Positions 33,733 to 42,643 of a stretch of 64,000 bases of DNA are shown here, one piece after another. Source of the stretch: Porphyromonadaceae bacterium (lineage in GTDB: Bacteria > Bacteroidota > Bacteroidia > Bacteroidales > UBA12481); contig QYQM01000061.1 in assembly GCA_007280905.1 (NCBI GenBank), positions 1-64,000 of the forward strand, given 5' to 3'. The notes beneath the pieces are model-generated. The model ran no database searches and had not been told where the DNA came from. It was given only the letters and a program-made list of their open reading frames with translations. The position numbers and the translations under genes are program-made. Every line of letters begins with the position of its first letter. The stretch's first letter is position 1.

Positions 33733-34544
33733 CCTCTCAGTTTGATTTCCTTCGTTACCCCGTCCTGGGTCACGGTGGCGATGTTGTCGCATTCGACATC
33801 ACCGTAATCAACGGTGATATCGCTCTGGCCTTCAAGTGTAATGACTTTTACTCCCTTGCGGATCCAGCGGCAATTGTTGCTAAGCACCAATGGTTCGGTG
33901 ATGACCCATGAAAAAATATTTCCGTCTCTCCTGGTTCCGGCGGCATGGCCCGTAAGCTGAAATGCATCATCCGACCGGTCGCGCAGGGTTTCAACACCGC
34001 GGGTCTGTACTCTGATATGAATGGCTTCGCGAGTGCGGATAACCCCTTCAATGGTAGTAATCTGGCCCCCGACAATGGTTGATGTCCAGGTAGGATTGCC
34101 ATCTGCGCGATTAAAGGTGGTTGTATTCGTTCCCTCAACCTTATTGTCGTTTACATAATAATTATCAAAAGTGATCACCTTTGTCCAAGCTCTGCCAAAC
34201 TGCGGTGCACTCATATTGATGATGATTTTCCCTTTCTTGACCACACTGTCGCGAACCATGCATCCTTCGGTTCCAAAATCAATCGTGATGGTTTTTGGCC
34301 AGGTCACCCGGTCCATAGGTTCAACCGTAACCGTTCTGCAATCATTAAAACCCGATTTCAGTTCTCCAAAAAAGATATCCGAAGTATATTCAACCTCGTC
34401 CAGCGCATCATCCAAAAGATCTGAACTCAGAATCTGATCCTGGATATTATTTAGCGTCTGAGGAGCTAAAGCAACCTCTTCCTGCTTGCATGCTGAAAAA
34501 GCCACCAGACTCATGGCAACAAGTACCGGAACTATTTTTTTCAT
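33723..34544 (-). CDS. Hypothetical lipoprotein
   Basis: 273 residues. Lipoprotein signal MKKIVPVLVAMSLVAFSAC (Cys 19). The mature protein is acidic near the N-terminus ('LLDDALDEVEYTSDIFFGEL') and beta-rich later, with 'RVTWPKTITIDFGTEGCMV', 'KGKIIINMSAP' and 'ITVDYGDVECDNIATVT'. Similar proteins are common in Bacteroidota but I know of no assigned function or named domain. Two Cys (in 'EGCMV' and 'NNCRW') plus 'VECDN' could form disulfides. Single gene, convergent with the transglutaminase-like gene; its stop lies in a repeat array. Confidence 0.75.
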   Translation of the reverse strand: MKKIVPVLVAMSLVAFSACKQEEVALAPQTLNNIQDQILSSDLLDDALDEVEYTSDIFFGELKSGFNDCRTVTVEPMDRVTWPKTITIDFGTEGCMVRDSVVKKGKIIINMSAPQFGRAWTKVITFDNYYVNDNKVEGTNTTTFNRADGNPTWTSTIVGGQITTIEGVIRTREAIHIRVQTRGVETLRDRSDDAFQLTGHAAGTRRDGNIFSWVITEPLVLSNNCRWIRKGVKVITLEGQSDITVDYGDVECDNIATVTQDGVTKEIKLRGRR

Positions 34545-34602
34545 ACTCTGATTTTTTTAGCGTTTGATGTTTAGACAAAGTTCTTAAGAAATGGTTTAAT
34601 CA

Positions 34603-35550
34603 TCAAAAGGAATCCATCTCCCGGTATGCCGCTATCACTCTTGCATCTCCCACTTTACCAGGCAGCGATTTCCCGTGTTCCATGCAAAGAGTGCCATCAA
34701 ATCCTTTTTCAAAAAGAAACTTGAATATGTTTTTGTAATTGATTTCACCGGATGTAGGTTCATTTCTGCCGGGATTGTCGCCCAGATGAAATGCACCTAT
34801 CTCGCTGTAAGAGGCTTCGATATTCGGAATCAGATTCCCTTCAGTTATTTGCTGATGGTATAGATCGTTGACTATCTTGATATACGGACTGTTCACTGCC
34901 CGGCAAATCAGATAAGCCTGGGGAATCCTGGTCAGGAAAAGTCCGGGATGATCATGGAGGGTATTCAACGGTTCGAGTACCATGGTTAATCCGGCCGGCT
35001 CAAAAATCCCGGCACAATACCGAAGGTTCTCGATCACATTGGCAGTCTGATAATCCCAATGCAAACTTTCATCATACCTTCCCGGTACCACCAGGGCCCA
35101 TTTGGCATTGGTCCTTTTGGCAACCTCAACACCCTGTTTCATCCGGTCAAGTAATAAGGTACGCTTCTCCGGATCGCTGGTCACGAAAGAAGTCACTCCA
35201 AAATCAGCATACAACACAAACGGGCCCAGATCCATTCCCAGCCGGGACAGTTCAGCAGCAATCTTCTGCTGTTCCTCCACAGGCCTGTCCATCAGTCCAT
35301 TATCAAAAATAGCCCGAAAACCTTGTTCATTGCAAAACCGGATATTATCGATCGGATCACTACTCCCAACCGTTTCCCTGAACATTCCGATTGACGGTGC
35401 ATACTTAAGTTTGAATGGCCCTGTCTCAGCGGACTTATTCCTTTGTCCTTGATCCTGAGCCTTGAGTATTGTTGGGGCTGCCACTGCTGCTGCTGCTGCT
35501 ATTGCCGCTTTCTGAATAAACCCCCGCCGACTGTTTTTTTTCTGGTCCAT
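34603..35550 (-). CDS. Tat-exported TIM-barrel isomerase/lyase (hydroxypyruvate isomerase-like)
   Basis: 315 residues. The Tat signal is 'KNSRRGFIQKAAIAAAAAVAAPTILKAQ'. The body is an AP-endonuclease-2-type TIM barrel ('ALVVPGRYDESLHWD', 'TMVLEPLNTLHDHPGLFLTR', 'KIVNDLYHQQITEGNLI', 'GAFHLGDNPGRNEPTSGEINY', 'GTLCMEHGKS') with the metal-binding Glu, Asp, His and Glu positions recognisable. Such barrels are annotated hydroxypyruvate isomerase or sugar epimerase; in Bacteroides a related barrel acts as a lyase on 3-keto-glycosides. It starts 11 nt after the Gfo/Idh/MocA gene ends, supporting a coupled oxidise-then-cleave role. Substrate not shown. Confidence 0.88.
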   Translation of the reverse strand: MDQKKNSRRGFIQKAAIAAAAAVAAPTILKAQDQGQRNKSAETGPFKLKYAPSIGMFRETVGSSDPIDNIRFCNEQGFRAIFDNGLMDRPVEEQQKIAAELSRLGMDLGPFVLYADFGVTSFVTSDPEKRTLLLDRMKQGVEVAKRTNAKWALVVPGRYDESLHWDYQTANVIENLRYCAGIFEPAGLTMVLEPLNTLHDHPGLFLTRIPQAYLICRAVNSPYIKIVNDLYHQQITEGNLIPNIEASYSEIGAFHLGDNPGRNEPTSGEINYKNIFKFLFEKGFDGTLCMEHGKSLPGKVGDARVIAAYREMDSF

Positions 35551-35561
35551 GGGATTGATTA

Positions 35562-36920
35562 TTATCCTACAAATGCTTCGCCTGGTATGGGTACGGTCTT
35601 AGATACATCATTTACCGGACCGAGGACATAAACCTTCGGTCCAAGATTCAGATCGGAGTTCATCATCTCATCATAGGTTACCTCTTTACCGGTATAAGCT
35701 GATATCCTTCCCATGATCCCGACCATCGTGGAGATCGCGGTGTTTTCAGCCTCATTGATGGGCTTATTGGTCCGTATTGAGGTAACCAGGTCAATGTGTT
35801 CCTGATCATATGGCCCCACAGCGATACTCTTTTCTCCTTGGGCATCAACTATATATGGGAATGTCCAGATATCCTTCCCGGCAAGGTCAACCAGCCTGAT
35901 GTTGTTTCCATTCAGAAGAGCAGCACCTTCGGCTCCCTGAATTCTTTCAAATACCCCACCACCGCAGCCATTGATCTGGCGGCACATACTATGCAAATGA
36001 CGGCCATCTTCGAATACATAGTCGACGCTGAAACTGTCATATTGATCGCCTGTAACCCTGCGCTGCCTCGAACCAAATCCCAGAGCCTTTACCGGATGAG
36101 CTCCAAAGAACCATAGCCCGACATCAATATTATGTACATGCTGCTCAACGATATGATCGCCCGATAACCAGGTCCAGTTCACCCAGTTGCGGATCATGGC
36201 TTCCATCTCGCTCCATTCGGCTTTTGGATTCGTATGCCATAATTTGTCCTGGTTCCAGTAAACATTACCCCCGGTGATTTCACCAATAACTCCGCCGGCA
36301 ACCTTTTTGTAGATCTCTACATAATCGCGTTGATGCCTGCGCTGGGTTCCGGTAATCACGGATAGTTCCATTGCCGCAGCCTTTTTAGCCGAACCCATTA
36401 TGGAACGAGCCCCAACTGGATCAACTGCTACCGGCTTTTCCAGAAAACAATGTTTCCTGGCCTGAACCGCAGCTTCAAAGTGTATAGGTCGGAAATAGGG
36501 TGGAGTAGCCAATAATGCTATGTCAATATTCGTCTGAAGAAGTTTTTCATAAGCATCAAATCCGACGAAACAGTTTTCGTCAGCGATATCCTGGTTCCAG
36601 TCGGCCTTTAACTTGGCCCTGCTTTCGGCCAGTCTATCCGGCAGGAGATCTGCCAGAGCAGTGATTTTTAAATTCGGGCCTGCACTGAGAAAATTCATAG
36701 CAGCACCGGTACCCCGACCGCCGCAACCGATCAGGCCGGCCTTCAGTTCCGGACCATCAGGTGCCTTGTTCAATAAGGTACATAAAGTATAATCAACAGC
36801 CTTTCCTTTACTTTTTGGTGCACAGGAGGTGATGAGCGCAGGACTGATTGCCCCGATAGCTCCAACGGCCGCAGCACGGCCAAGAAAATTCCTTCTTGAA
36901 AGATTTGTTTTATTTGACAT
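35562..36920 (-). CDS. Tat-exported Gfo/Idh/MocA family oxidoreductase
   Basis: 452 residues. Tat signal 'NLSRRNFLGRAAAVGAIGAISPALITSC' also has a Cys that could be lipidated. Rossmann motif 'LKAGLIGCGGRGTGAAM', catalytic motif 'HCFLEKPVAVDPVGARS' (classical EKP), 'ITGTQRRHQRDYVEI', and 'EQHVHNIDVGLWFFG' with the conserved His pair. It heads a two-gene operon with the TIM-barrel protein. Its start is preceded by a C/A-rich repeat block at 36957-37037. Of the three Gfo/Idh/MocA proteins in the window, only this one keeps an exact EKP. Confidence 0.9.
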   Translation of the reverse strand: MSNKTNLSRRNFLGRAAAVGAIGAISPALITSCAPKSKGKAVDYTLCTLLNKAPDGPELKAGLIGCGGRGTGAAMNFLSAGPNLKITALADLLPDRLAESRAKLKADWNQDIADENCFVGFDAYEKLLQTNIDIALLATPPYFRPIHFEAAVQARKHCFLEKPVAVDPVGARSIMGSAKKAAAMELSVITGTQRRHQRDYVEIYKKVAGGVIGEITGGNVYWNQDKLWHTNPKAEWSEMEAMIRNWVNWTWLSGDHIVEQHVHNIDVGLWFFGAHPVKALGFGSRQRRVTGDQYDSFSVDYVFEDGRHLHSMCRQINGCGGGVFERIQGAEGAALLNGNNIRLVDLAGKDIWTFPYIVDAQGEKSIAVGPYDQEHIDLVTSIRTNKPINEAENTAISTMVGIMGRISAYTGKEVTYDEMMNSDLNLGPKVYVLGPVNDVSKTVPIPGEAFVG

Positions 36921-36956
36921 GGCTTTTAGTATATAATGTTTATCAAAAGTTTAATT

Positions 36957-37037
36957 GGTTCAGGTTGCAGGTTGGGAGTTGCGAGTGGTCAGTTGTTATG
37001 GTTGTTGTGTTGGTTATCGGTTATCCATTATCGGAAC
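36957..37037. repeat. C/A-rich repeat block upstream of a start codon
   Basis: In minus sense: CCGATAATGGATAACCGATAACCAACACAACAACCATAACAACTG..CAACTCCCAACCTGCAACC, ending about 37 nt before the ATG at 36920. Same words as the blocks at 3198, 6207 and 6342. Confidence 0.65.
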
Positions 37038-37075
37038 TCAATATATAAATTCCGAATTTAGTAATAAGTTCTTAT

Positions 37076-37142
37076 TCAGTCTTCTCTTTCTTTTCTTTCT
37101 TAACGTCTTCTGTCTTTTGTCTTCCCGTCTTAAAGTCTTCCC
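37076..37142. repeat. GTCTTA-type repeat at a stop codon
   Basis: Plus strand GTCTTCTCTTTC..AACGTCTTCTGTCTTTTGTCTTCCCGTCTTAAAGTCTTCCCGTTG. The TAA stop (37130-37132) and last codons (Gly-Arg-Leu) of the NapC-SUMF1 gene lie within the array. Confidence 0.7.
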
Positions 37143-38635
37143 GTTGACGTGTCGTATTCACAAATCACCCTGAATCCTACATAAAAACAATCCGAATACC
37201 ACCAGATACTCTTTGGTGACTGCGGATCGGTCCTGAGCCAGGATTGTGTTTGTGTGAATTCCCGAGCCGCAGACCGTACCTGGTCAGCCTGGCTTTTATA
37301 ACTTCCCCCTCTTACAACATGTTCGGTTCCCGAGGATGGTCCCTTCGGGTCGGTTACTACCCCCTGGTATTTGGAATAGGTGTCAGGTGCATACCAATCG
37401 GAACAGAATTCCGCAACGTTGCCAAGCATATTCTTTAATCCATACGCGTTCGCAAGCACAAATGAAGGCTCCTGGGTTTTTGCCTGGCTATTCTCTTTAT
37501 AAACCACAAACCGGTTAATCATCGTGGTATCTTTCTTCGAGGAGAGGAATTTCGATTTTACGAAAGTTTTCGGGTTGCCTTCAAAGAAATAAGGAGTCTC
37601 TTTCCCGGCCCTTGCAGCATATTCCCATTCTGCCTCTGTTGGCAACCGATAAGTTTTACCGGTCACGATTGATAGCCATTTGCAATAGGTAAGGGCGGCA
37701 TTAAAACTGGCCGATATAACTGGCCGTTTTCCCTTGCCCCAGTTCTGATCGGGTTGTCCATAGGGCGGGGTTGCACCGATAATGGCATCGACCGTGGTTA
37801 CCGTATTTAAATCAGTTTTTACTGCAGTTTTACCTTGTCGGGCAGTCTGGGAGTAAAACGCCAGATATTCATTCCAGCTGACTTCAACCTCGCCCATAAA
37901 GAACTGACTGACCTGTACCTCTTTAGCCGGACCTTCATCAGGTTTGCGATACGACTCATTATCCGGACTTCCCATTTTAAATGTTCCGCCTGCTATGGCG
38001 ACCATCTTAAACGAAACTCCGGTTTTGGGTATTTTCTCTATGTAGGATTCGAACTTCTCAACTTTGGCCGGTTCCGTAAAAACCTCCCCGGATACAACCT
38101 CTTTACCAAACCCGGCGTTTGCTTTGTGTGAATAGTTCGGATCATAATGGCCGGCATTCAGGTGACAGTTAATGCATCGGATATCTTCGCCTTTTTTTAT
38201 CTGTGCATCATAATACAAATGTGCATCCGATCCTTCCTTGGTTAGCTTCGCCGGATATAGGTTGGGATGGCATTTCAAACAAGTGGATTCAAATACATAA
38301 CCTTTTGCATAGTCAAGCTTTGATTTGGCATCCCAGTTGAATGAGGCTGAGTCCTTAAACCAATAGCTCCAGAGATCCCTTAACCCGGTACGGGCCTTTT
38401 CAGGAAGATAGCCATGGCCTTGCGGAGGAAGGTGACAGTCAACACAATGCGTCCGAAAACCACTCCGGGTTTCATAATGGACAGATTTTTTCCAGGATAG
38501 GTCTGCCTGAGGATGGATGTGGCAGGAAATACAGTATTTGTCACTTGATGTAGCTTCAACAGCCTTATTTCCAGCTAAAATTAACACGATTCCGATGACC
38601 AGGCCAGGAACAAAAAAAAGCCAAATTCGTTTCAC
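37130..38635 (-). CDS. NapC/NirT-type tetraheme cytochrome fused to SUMF1 domain
   Basis: 501 residues from the GTG at 38635 (MKRIWLFFVPG); the track's extension begins at a non-ATG codon with a poor signal and is rejected. One membrane anchor at about 5-22, then four CxxCH hemes: CISCH (35), CVDCH (64), CLKCH (119) and CINCH (154), in the layout of NapC/NrfH quinol dehydrogenases. From about 208 a SUMF1/FGE-sulfatase domain follows ('MVAIAGGTFKMGSPDNES', 'RLPTEAEWEYAARAG', 'GNVAEFCSDWY', 'VVRGGSYKSQADQVRSAAR'). The Cys pair needed for formylglycine formation is absent after RGGS, so it is not a sulfatase maturase. Possibly periplasmic electron transfer with a binding module. cydAB lies downstream on the other strand. 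Confidence 0.85.
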   Translation of the reverse strand: MKRIWLFFVPGLVIGIVLILAGNKAVEATSSDKYCISCHIHPQADLSWKKSVHYETRSGFRTHCVDCHLPPQGHGYLPEKARTGLRDLWSYWFKDSASFNWDAKSKLDYAKGYVFESTCLKCHPNLYPAKLTKEGSDAHLYYDAQIKKGEDIRCINCHLNAGHYDPNYSHKANAGFGKEVVSGEVFTEPAKVEKFESYIEKIPKTGVSFKMVAIAGGTFKMGSPDNESYRKPDEGPAKEVQVSQFFMGEVEVSWNEYLAFYSQTARQGKTAVKTDLNTVTTVDAIIGATPPYGQPDQNWGKGKRPVISASFNAALTYCKWLSIVTGKTYRLPTEAEWEYAARAGKETPYFFEGNPKTFVKSKFLSSKKDTTMINRFVVYKENSQAKTQEPSFVLANAYGLKNMLGNVAEFCSDWYAPDTYSKYQGVVTDPKGPSSGTEHVVRGGSYKSQADQVRSAAREFTQTQSWLRTDPQSPKSIWWYSDCFYVGFRVICEYDTSTGRL

Positions 38636-38856
38636 GCGTAAAATTGTTTTAAAAATCGCAGCAAGATAATAAATTGACCACAGACCGACCAACCCCAAAC
38701 CTGGAAATCTGTATCAAACTTAAACCTTACCTGGATCTTAAACTTCGGAATTCAGAATTCTAAATTCAGATCTCAGACGGATCTCATCCGGATCTCTTGA
38801 AAGCCTCTTTCACCATTTTGCCTATCTTAGTATCCTTAACCTAAGCAAAACCAAAC

Positions 38857-39435
38857 ATGAAGTCAAGGTTCATACTCATATCTGTATCGTTCTTGATTAC
38901 TGCAAGTTTGATCGCACAAGATCTCCCGGTACCTGCATATACCCCAAAACCAGTTCAGGTTAAGGGTGTTGTAATGCCTTTGATTAATCTGAACGGAGGA
39001 TGGAGTTTTTATTCTGCACCCAACACCCGGGCAGCATACTGAAAAAAGGTTAACATACCTGCCAATTGGAAAGGGAGCCATATAATATTAAAATGCAATG
39101 GACTCTATAGCGATGCTGTTATTTATGTCAATGGCAGGTTGGCTGGTACCCATGAGGGAGGGTTCACCCTGGCCGATACCCTGGCTTCTGCAACATAATA
39201 TGCTGCTCATCCATTGGGTGGAATTACACGCAAAATAGAAATTTTTGCAGTACCCGAAGTTCACCTGTCGCAAATCAATCTATCAACCGGTCTCGATGAA
39301 CAATTTATCAACGCAGATCTTAATATCGATTTGGAAATAAGCAAAATACTCAAAGGGTCATTGGCCGGATCAACAATTGAAGTCGTTCTGTTGATTTCCG
39401 TGCTACCCGTGAAAAAATCAAATGGGCTGAACTGA
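38857..39435 (+). pseudogene. GH2-type beta-galactosidase/mannosidase remnant
   Basis: A signal peptide (MKSRFILISVSFLITASLIAQ) and the GH2 start 'MPLINLNGGWSFYSAP' are followed by an in-frame TGA at about 39040. Next comes the sugar-binding jelly-roll motif 'GSHIILKCNGLYSDAVIYVNGRLAGTHEGGFT', then an in-frame TAA where relatives have Gln ('SATQYAAHPLGGITRKI'), then 'IEIFAVPEVHLSQINL' and a stop at 39433-39435. Several segments are deleted and the catalytic barrel is missing altogether. All fragments are in one frame. This is a clearly dead gene; the coding region downstream has been lost. Confidence 0.85.
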
Positions 39436-39556
39436 CGAATGGATCCAAAGGAGCGAAAGCCCCTGAAAAAAGGTGATTCTTTTAAAGGTTCTGTAACGTT
39501 ATCTGATTTTTGAAACATCCGGGATAATTTTATACATTCACTCGTAAAAATTTATT

Positions 39557-39790
39557 ATGCCGAAGAAATCTGAAAGATCGGTCATGTACAAAGTCTGGCG
39601 CTTCTATATTGATGGATTTAAGGATCTTTCATTATGGGGACGCAGCGTATGGATCATCATCCTGATCAAACTATTTATCATGTTTGTGATCATCCGTCTG
39701 TTTTTCATGCCTGATTTCCTTAAGAAAAATTATACAACCGATGAGCAACGATCCAAACACGTTCTCGAAAATCTAACTTCTCAACTATGA
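39557..39790 (+). CDS. DUF4492 small membrane protein of cytochrome bd operon
   Basis: 77 residues with one TM helix (about 27-48, 'SVWIIILIKLFIMFVIIRLFFM') flanked by basic residues. This short family is found immediately upstream of cydA in Bacteroidota and epsilonproteobacteria and is thought to assist the oxidase, though its role is not established. Its stop overlaps the cydA start (ATGA), so translation is coupled. It is the first gene of the cyd operon. Polar C-terminal tail 'NYTTDEQRSKHVLENLTSQL'. Confidence 0.85.
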   Translation: MPKKSERSVMYKVWRFYIDGFKDLSLWGRSVWIIILIKLFIMFVIIRLFFMPDFLKKNYTTDEQRSKHVLENLTSQL

Positions 39791-41352
39791 TAAGCTCTAT
39801 TGATTTGTCACCGCTGGTCGATTGGTCGAGGGCACAATTTGCCCTGACTGCCATGTACCACTGGCTTTTTGTACCACTGACACTTGGGATCACCTGGATT
39901 ATTGCCATGATGGAAACGATCTACGTGAAAACCGGTGATCCGGAATGGAAGAAGATTACCAGATTCTGGATGAAACTATTCGGAATCAATTTTGCCATCG
40001 GAGTTGCAACCGGTATCATTCTTGAATTTGAATTCGGTACGAACTGGTCAAATTATTCCTGGTTCGTTGGTGATATTTTCGGAGCCCCGCTGGCGATCGA
40101 GGGAATTATGGCTTTCTTTATGGAGTCGACCTTCATCGCAGTCATGTTTTTCGGATGGAACAAGGTGAGCAAAAAATTCCATCTTGCCTCGTCTTGGCTG
40201 GTAGCCATTGGTGCTAACCTTTCAGCCCTTTGGATACTCGTCGCAAATGCCTGGATGCAGAATCCCACGGGAACAGCTTTCAATCCTGAAACAGCCCGCA
40301 ATGAAATGACCTCCTTCTGGGATGTCCTGTTCTCACCGGTTGCCGTCAATAAATTCCTCCATACCATTACATCGGGGATGGTGCTGGCGTCAATTTTTGT
40401 TATTGGTGTCAGTGCCTGGTTCCTGCTCAAGAAACGGGAACCCCGGATGGCTCTCCGCAGTATTACAGTTGCATCGGTTTTCGGCCTGCTGGCTTCGGTT
40501 TCACTGGCCCTCACGGGAGATGGATCGGCTAAACAAATAGCAGAGGTCCAGCCAATGAAGCTCGCTGCCATGGAAGGACTCTACAATGGGAAAAACGAAG
40601 CCGGCCTGGTAGCTATCGGAATTTTGAACGGTCAGAAGAAACGTGATGCAGATGACATATTTGCAGTTAAACTGGAAATGCCAAAGCTGCTCTCATGGAT
40701 TGCCTATGGCGATCCTCAACATTTTGTTGCAGGGATCAACGATTTCACTAAAGGCAATGCTAGCCAGGGAATTCTTTCCATACCCGAAAAGGTGGAACGT
40801 GGAAAGGTAGCCCGGCAAACGCTAACGGATTTTAAAAATGCTAAGTCGGCCGGAAACTTAGTTAAGGCTGATAGCTTAAAGTCAAAGTTCTATGATAAAG
40901 AATTCCTGGATAATAATTTTAAATACTTCGGATACGGATTCAATGATGAGGTGAAATACTATGTCCCTAATGTGCCGCTTACCTTTTATAGCTTCCATAT
41001 TATGGTGATCCTGGGATTCGGATTCATGGTGTTCTTCGCTCTCTTCCTCTTTTTCTCTGCACGCGGTGAATTGCCACGGAGGAAATTCTGGCTCCGGCTG
41101 GCCCCGTGGATTATTCCACTGGCTTATATTGCCTCGGAGGCAGGCTGGGTTGTTGCAGAACTCGGACGGCAGCCCTGGACAATCCAGGATTTGTTGCCGA
41201 CAGTGGCTGCGGTAACTAAGCTGGACTCCGGAACTGTCATGGTGACATTCATCCTGTTCGCAGTCACCTTTACTGTTTTGGCAATCGCTGAAGTGAATAT
41301 CATGGTTAAAGCAATTAAGCACGGACCTAAAGATGAAGGAGGAACCAAGTAA
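39787..41352 (+). CDS. cydA: Cytochrome bd quinol oxidase subunit I
   Basis: 521 residues, the normal length for a long Q-loop CydA. Motifs: 'QFALTAMYHWLFVPLTLG' with the heme b ligand His at about 25, 'NPTGTAF' in the quinol side, 'HTITSGMVLAS' and 'YSFHIMVILGFG' around further heme ligands, and 'GWVVAELGRQPWTI', a signature of CydA near the Q-loop end. About nine TM helices. It oxidises quinol and reduces O2 to water at low oxygen, in the inner membrane. Start overlaps DUF4492; stop TAA overlaps the cydB ATG by one base. High-confidence assignment. Confidence 0.97.
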   Translation: MISSIDLSPLVDWSRAQFALTAMYHWLFVPLTLGITWIIAMMETIYVKTGDPEWKKITRFWMKLFGINFAIGVATGIILEFEFGTNWSNYSWFVGDIFGAPLAIEGIMAFFMESTFIAVMFFGWNKVSKKFHLASSWLVAIGANLSALWILVANAWMQNPTGTAFNPETARNEMTSFWDVLFSPVAVNKFLHTITSGMVLASIFVIGVSAWFLLKKREPRMALRSITVASVFGLLASVSLALTGDGSAKQIAEVQPMKLAAMEGLYNGKNEAGLVAIGILNGQKKRDADDIFAVKLEMPKLLSWIAYGDPQHFVAGINDFTKGNASQGILSIPEKVERGKVARQTLTDFKNAKSAGNLVKADSLKSKFYDKEFLDNNFKYFGYGFNDEVKYYVPNVPLTFYSFHIMVILGFGFMVFFALFLFFSARGELPRRKFWLRLAPWIIPLAYIASEAGWVVAELGRQPWTIQDLLPTVAAVTKLDSGTVMVTFILFAVTFTVLAIAEVNIMVKAIKHGPKDEGGTK

Positions 41353-42485
41353 TGTTTGAATCTCTGTCATACCTCGTTTTACAGCAATACTGGTGGATCA
41401 TCATTGCACTGTTAGGCAGTGTGCTGGTTTTCCTGATGTTTGTTCAAGGTGGGCAAACACTGCTCGGAAACCTGGGGAAAAACGAAACAGAACGCACCAT
41501 TTTGGTTAACTCCCTCGGACGGAAATGGGAATTCACATTTACCACCCTGGTGACTTTCGGCGGGGCTTTTTTCGCCTCTTTTCCACTTTTCTATGCATCC
41601 AGTTTCGGCGGCGCCTACTGGGTTTGGATGTTAATCCTGTTCGCGTTCATTATTCAGGCCGTCTCCTATCAGTTCCGGACAAAAGCCGGTAATTTCCTCG
41701 GACAGAAGACCTACGAAACTTTTCTGTATATCAATGGCCTCTTGGGTACTATCCTGATTGGTACAGCGTTGGGAACGTTTTTTACCGGATCCCAATTTTC
41801 TCTTAACGAGATGAATCAGGTTACCTGGGAAGGCCCTGCACGTGGTCTCGAAGCTGCTCTCAACTTTCAAAACCTGTCGCTCGGCCTTGCCGTTTTCTTT
41901 CTCTCAAGGGTACTGGCAACCCTCTATTTTATGAATAACGTCGACGAAGAAACAATTTTTACCAGATCAAAAAGGCACCTCATGATCAATACCGTCCCAT
42001 TTCTGGTATTCTTCCTCTTTTTTCTGATCCGGCTGATGTTTATCGAAGGATATGCATATAATCCGGAAACCAAAATGGTCTTTCTGGAAAAGTACAAATA
42101 CCTTCATAATTTTCTGGATATGCCACTGGTTCTGGCCATCCTCCTCATCGGTGTTGTCGATGTTCTTTATGGAATCTGGATTTCACTTCTGAAAAATAAG
42201 TGCACCAAGGGAATCTGGTTTGCCGGATCGGGTACCATCCTTACCGTAATGAGCCTTTTCCTGATTGCCGGATTTAATCATACCGCTTTCTACCCGTCCT
42301 CTTTCGATCTTCAATCATCACTGACCATCGAAAATGCCTCTTCCAGCAAATTCACCCTGTCGACAATGTCGTATGTTTCACTTATGGTGCCTTTTATAAT
42401 AGCATATATATGGTACGCATGGTGGTCCATTAACAAAAAGAAAATCAACCGCGAAGAACTCAAATCGGAAGATCATCTTTATTAG
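41352..42485 (+). CDS. cydB: Cytochrome bd quinol oxidase subunit II
   Basis: 377 residues, about eight to nine TM helices. N-terminus 'YLVLQQYWWIIIALLGSVLVFLMFVQGGQTLL' is the typical CydB start, followed by 'RTILVNSLGRKWEFTFTTLVTFGGAFFASFPLFYA', 'VSYQFRTKAGN' and 'FNHTAFYPS'. It pairs with CydA to form the bd-type oxidase. Start and cydA stop overlap (TAATG). A 39-codon membrane ORF follows 35 nt after the stop. Confidence 0.96.
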   Translation: MFESLSYLVLQQYWWIIIALLGSVLVFLMFVQGGQTLLGNLGKNETERTILVNSLGRKWEFTFTTLVTFGGAFFASFPLFYASSFGGAYWVWMLILFAFIIQAVSYQFRTKAGNFLGQKTYETFLYINGLLGTILIGTALGTFFTGSQFSLNEMNQVTWEGPARGLEAALNFQNLSLGLAVFFLSRVLATLYFMNNVDEETIFTRSKRHLMINTVPFLVFFLFFLIRLMFIEGYAYNPETKMVFLEKYKYLHNFLDMPLVLAILLIGVVDVLYGIWISLLKNKCTKGIWFAGSGTILTVMSLFLIAGFNHTAFYPSSFDLQSSLTIENASSSKFTLSTMSYVSLMVPFIIAYIWYAWWSINKKKINREELKSEDHLY

Positions 42486-42520
42486 CTAACAAACTCGTCA
42501 CTTGTAACTCTTAAATAATC

Positions 42521-42640
42521 ATGTATATAAAGGAAATTCTCTGGCTTCTCTCCTGGCCCGCATTGATTGCCGCAGCCTATTATATTATACGATATGCTCT
42601 GAAAAAGTTTGAATCGCATCTGCCCGACAAGGAAGATTGA
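42521..42640 (+). CDS. Small membrane protein, candidate CydX-like subunit
   Basis: 39 residues, too short for the track: MYIKEILWLLSWPALIAAAYYIIRYALKKFESHLPDKED. One TM segment at about 6-26, a basic patch (RYALKK) and an acidic C-terminus. It lies 35 nt after cydB on the same strand. Short single-TM subunits (CydX/CydS) associate with bd oxidases in other bacteria; size, topology and position fit, though no sequence homology is claimed. It ends 3 nt before the convergent pssA stop. A chance ORF is possible but the topology argues against it. Confidence 0.65.
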   Translation: MYIKEILWLLSWPALIAAAYYIIRYALKKFESHLPDKED

Positions 42641-42643
42641 GCA

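Noticed and set aside
37130-38000. SUMF1 domain as a sulfatase-maturing enzyme
   Set aside because: The Cys pair required for formylglycine generation is missing after RGGS and no sulfatase gene is nearby.
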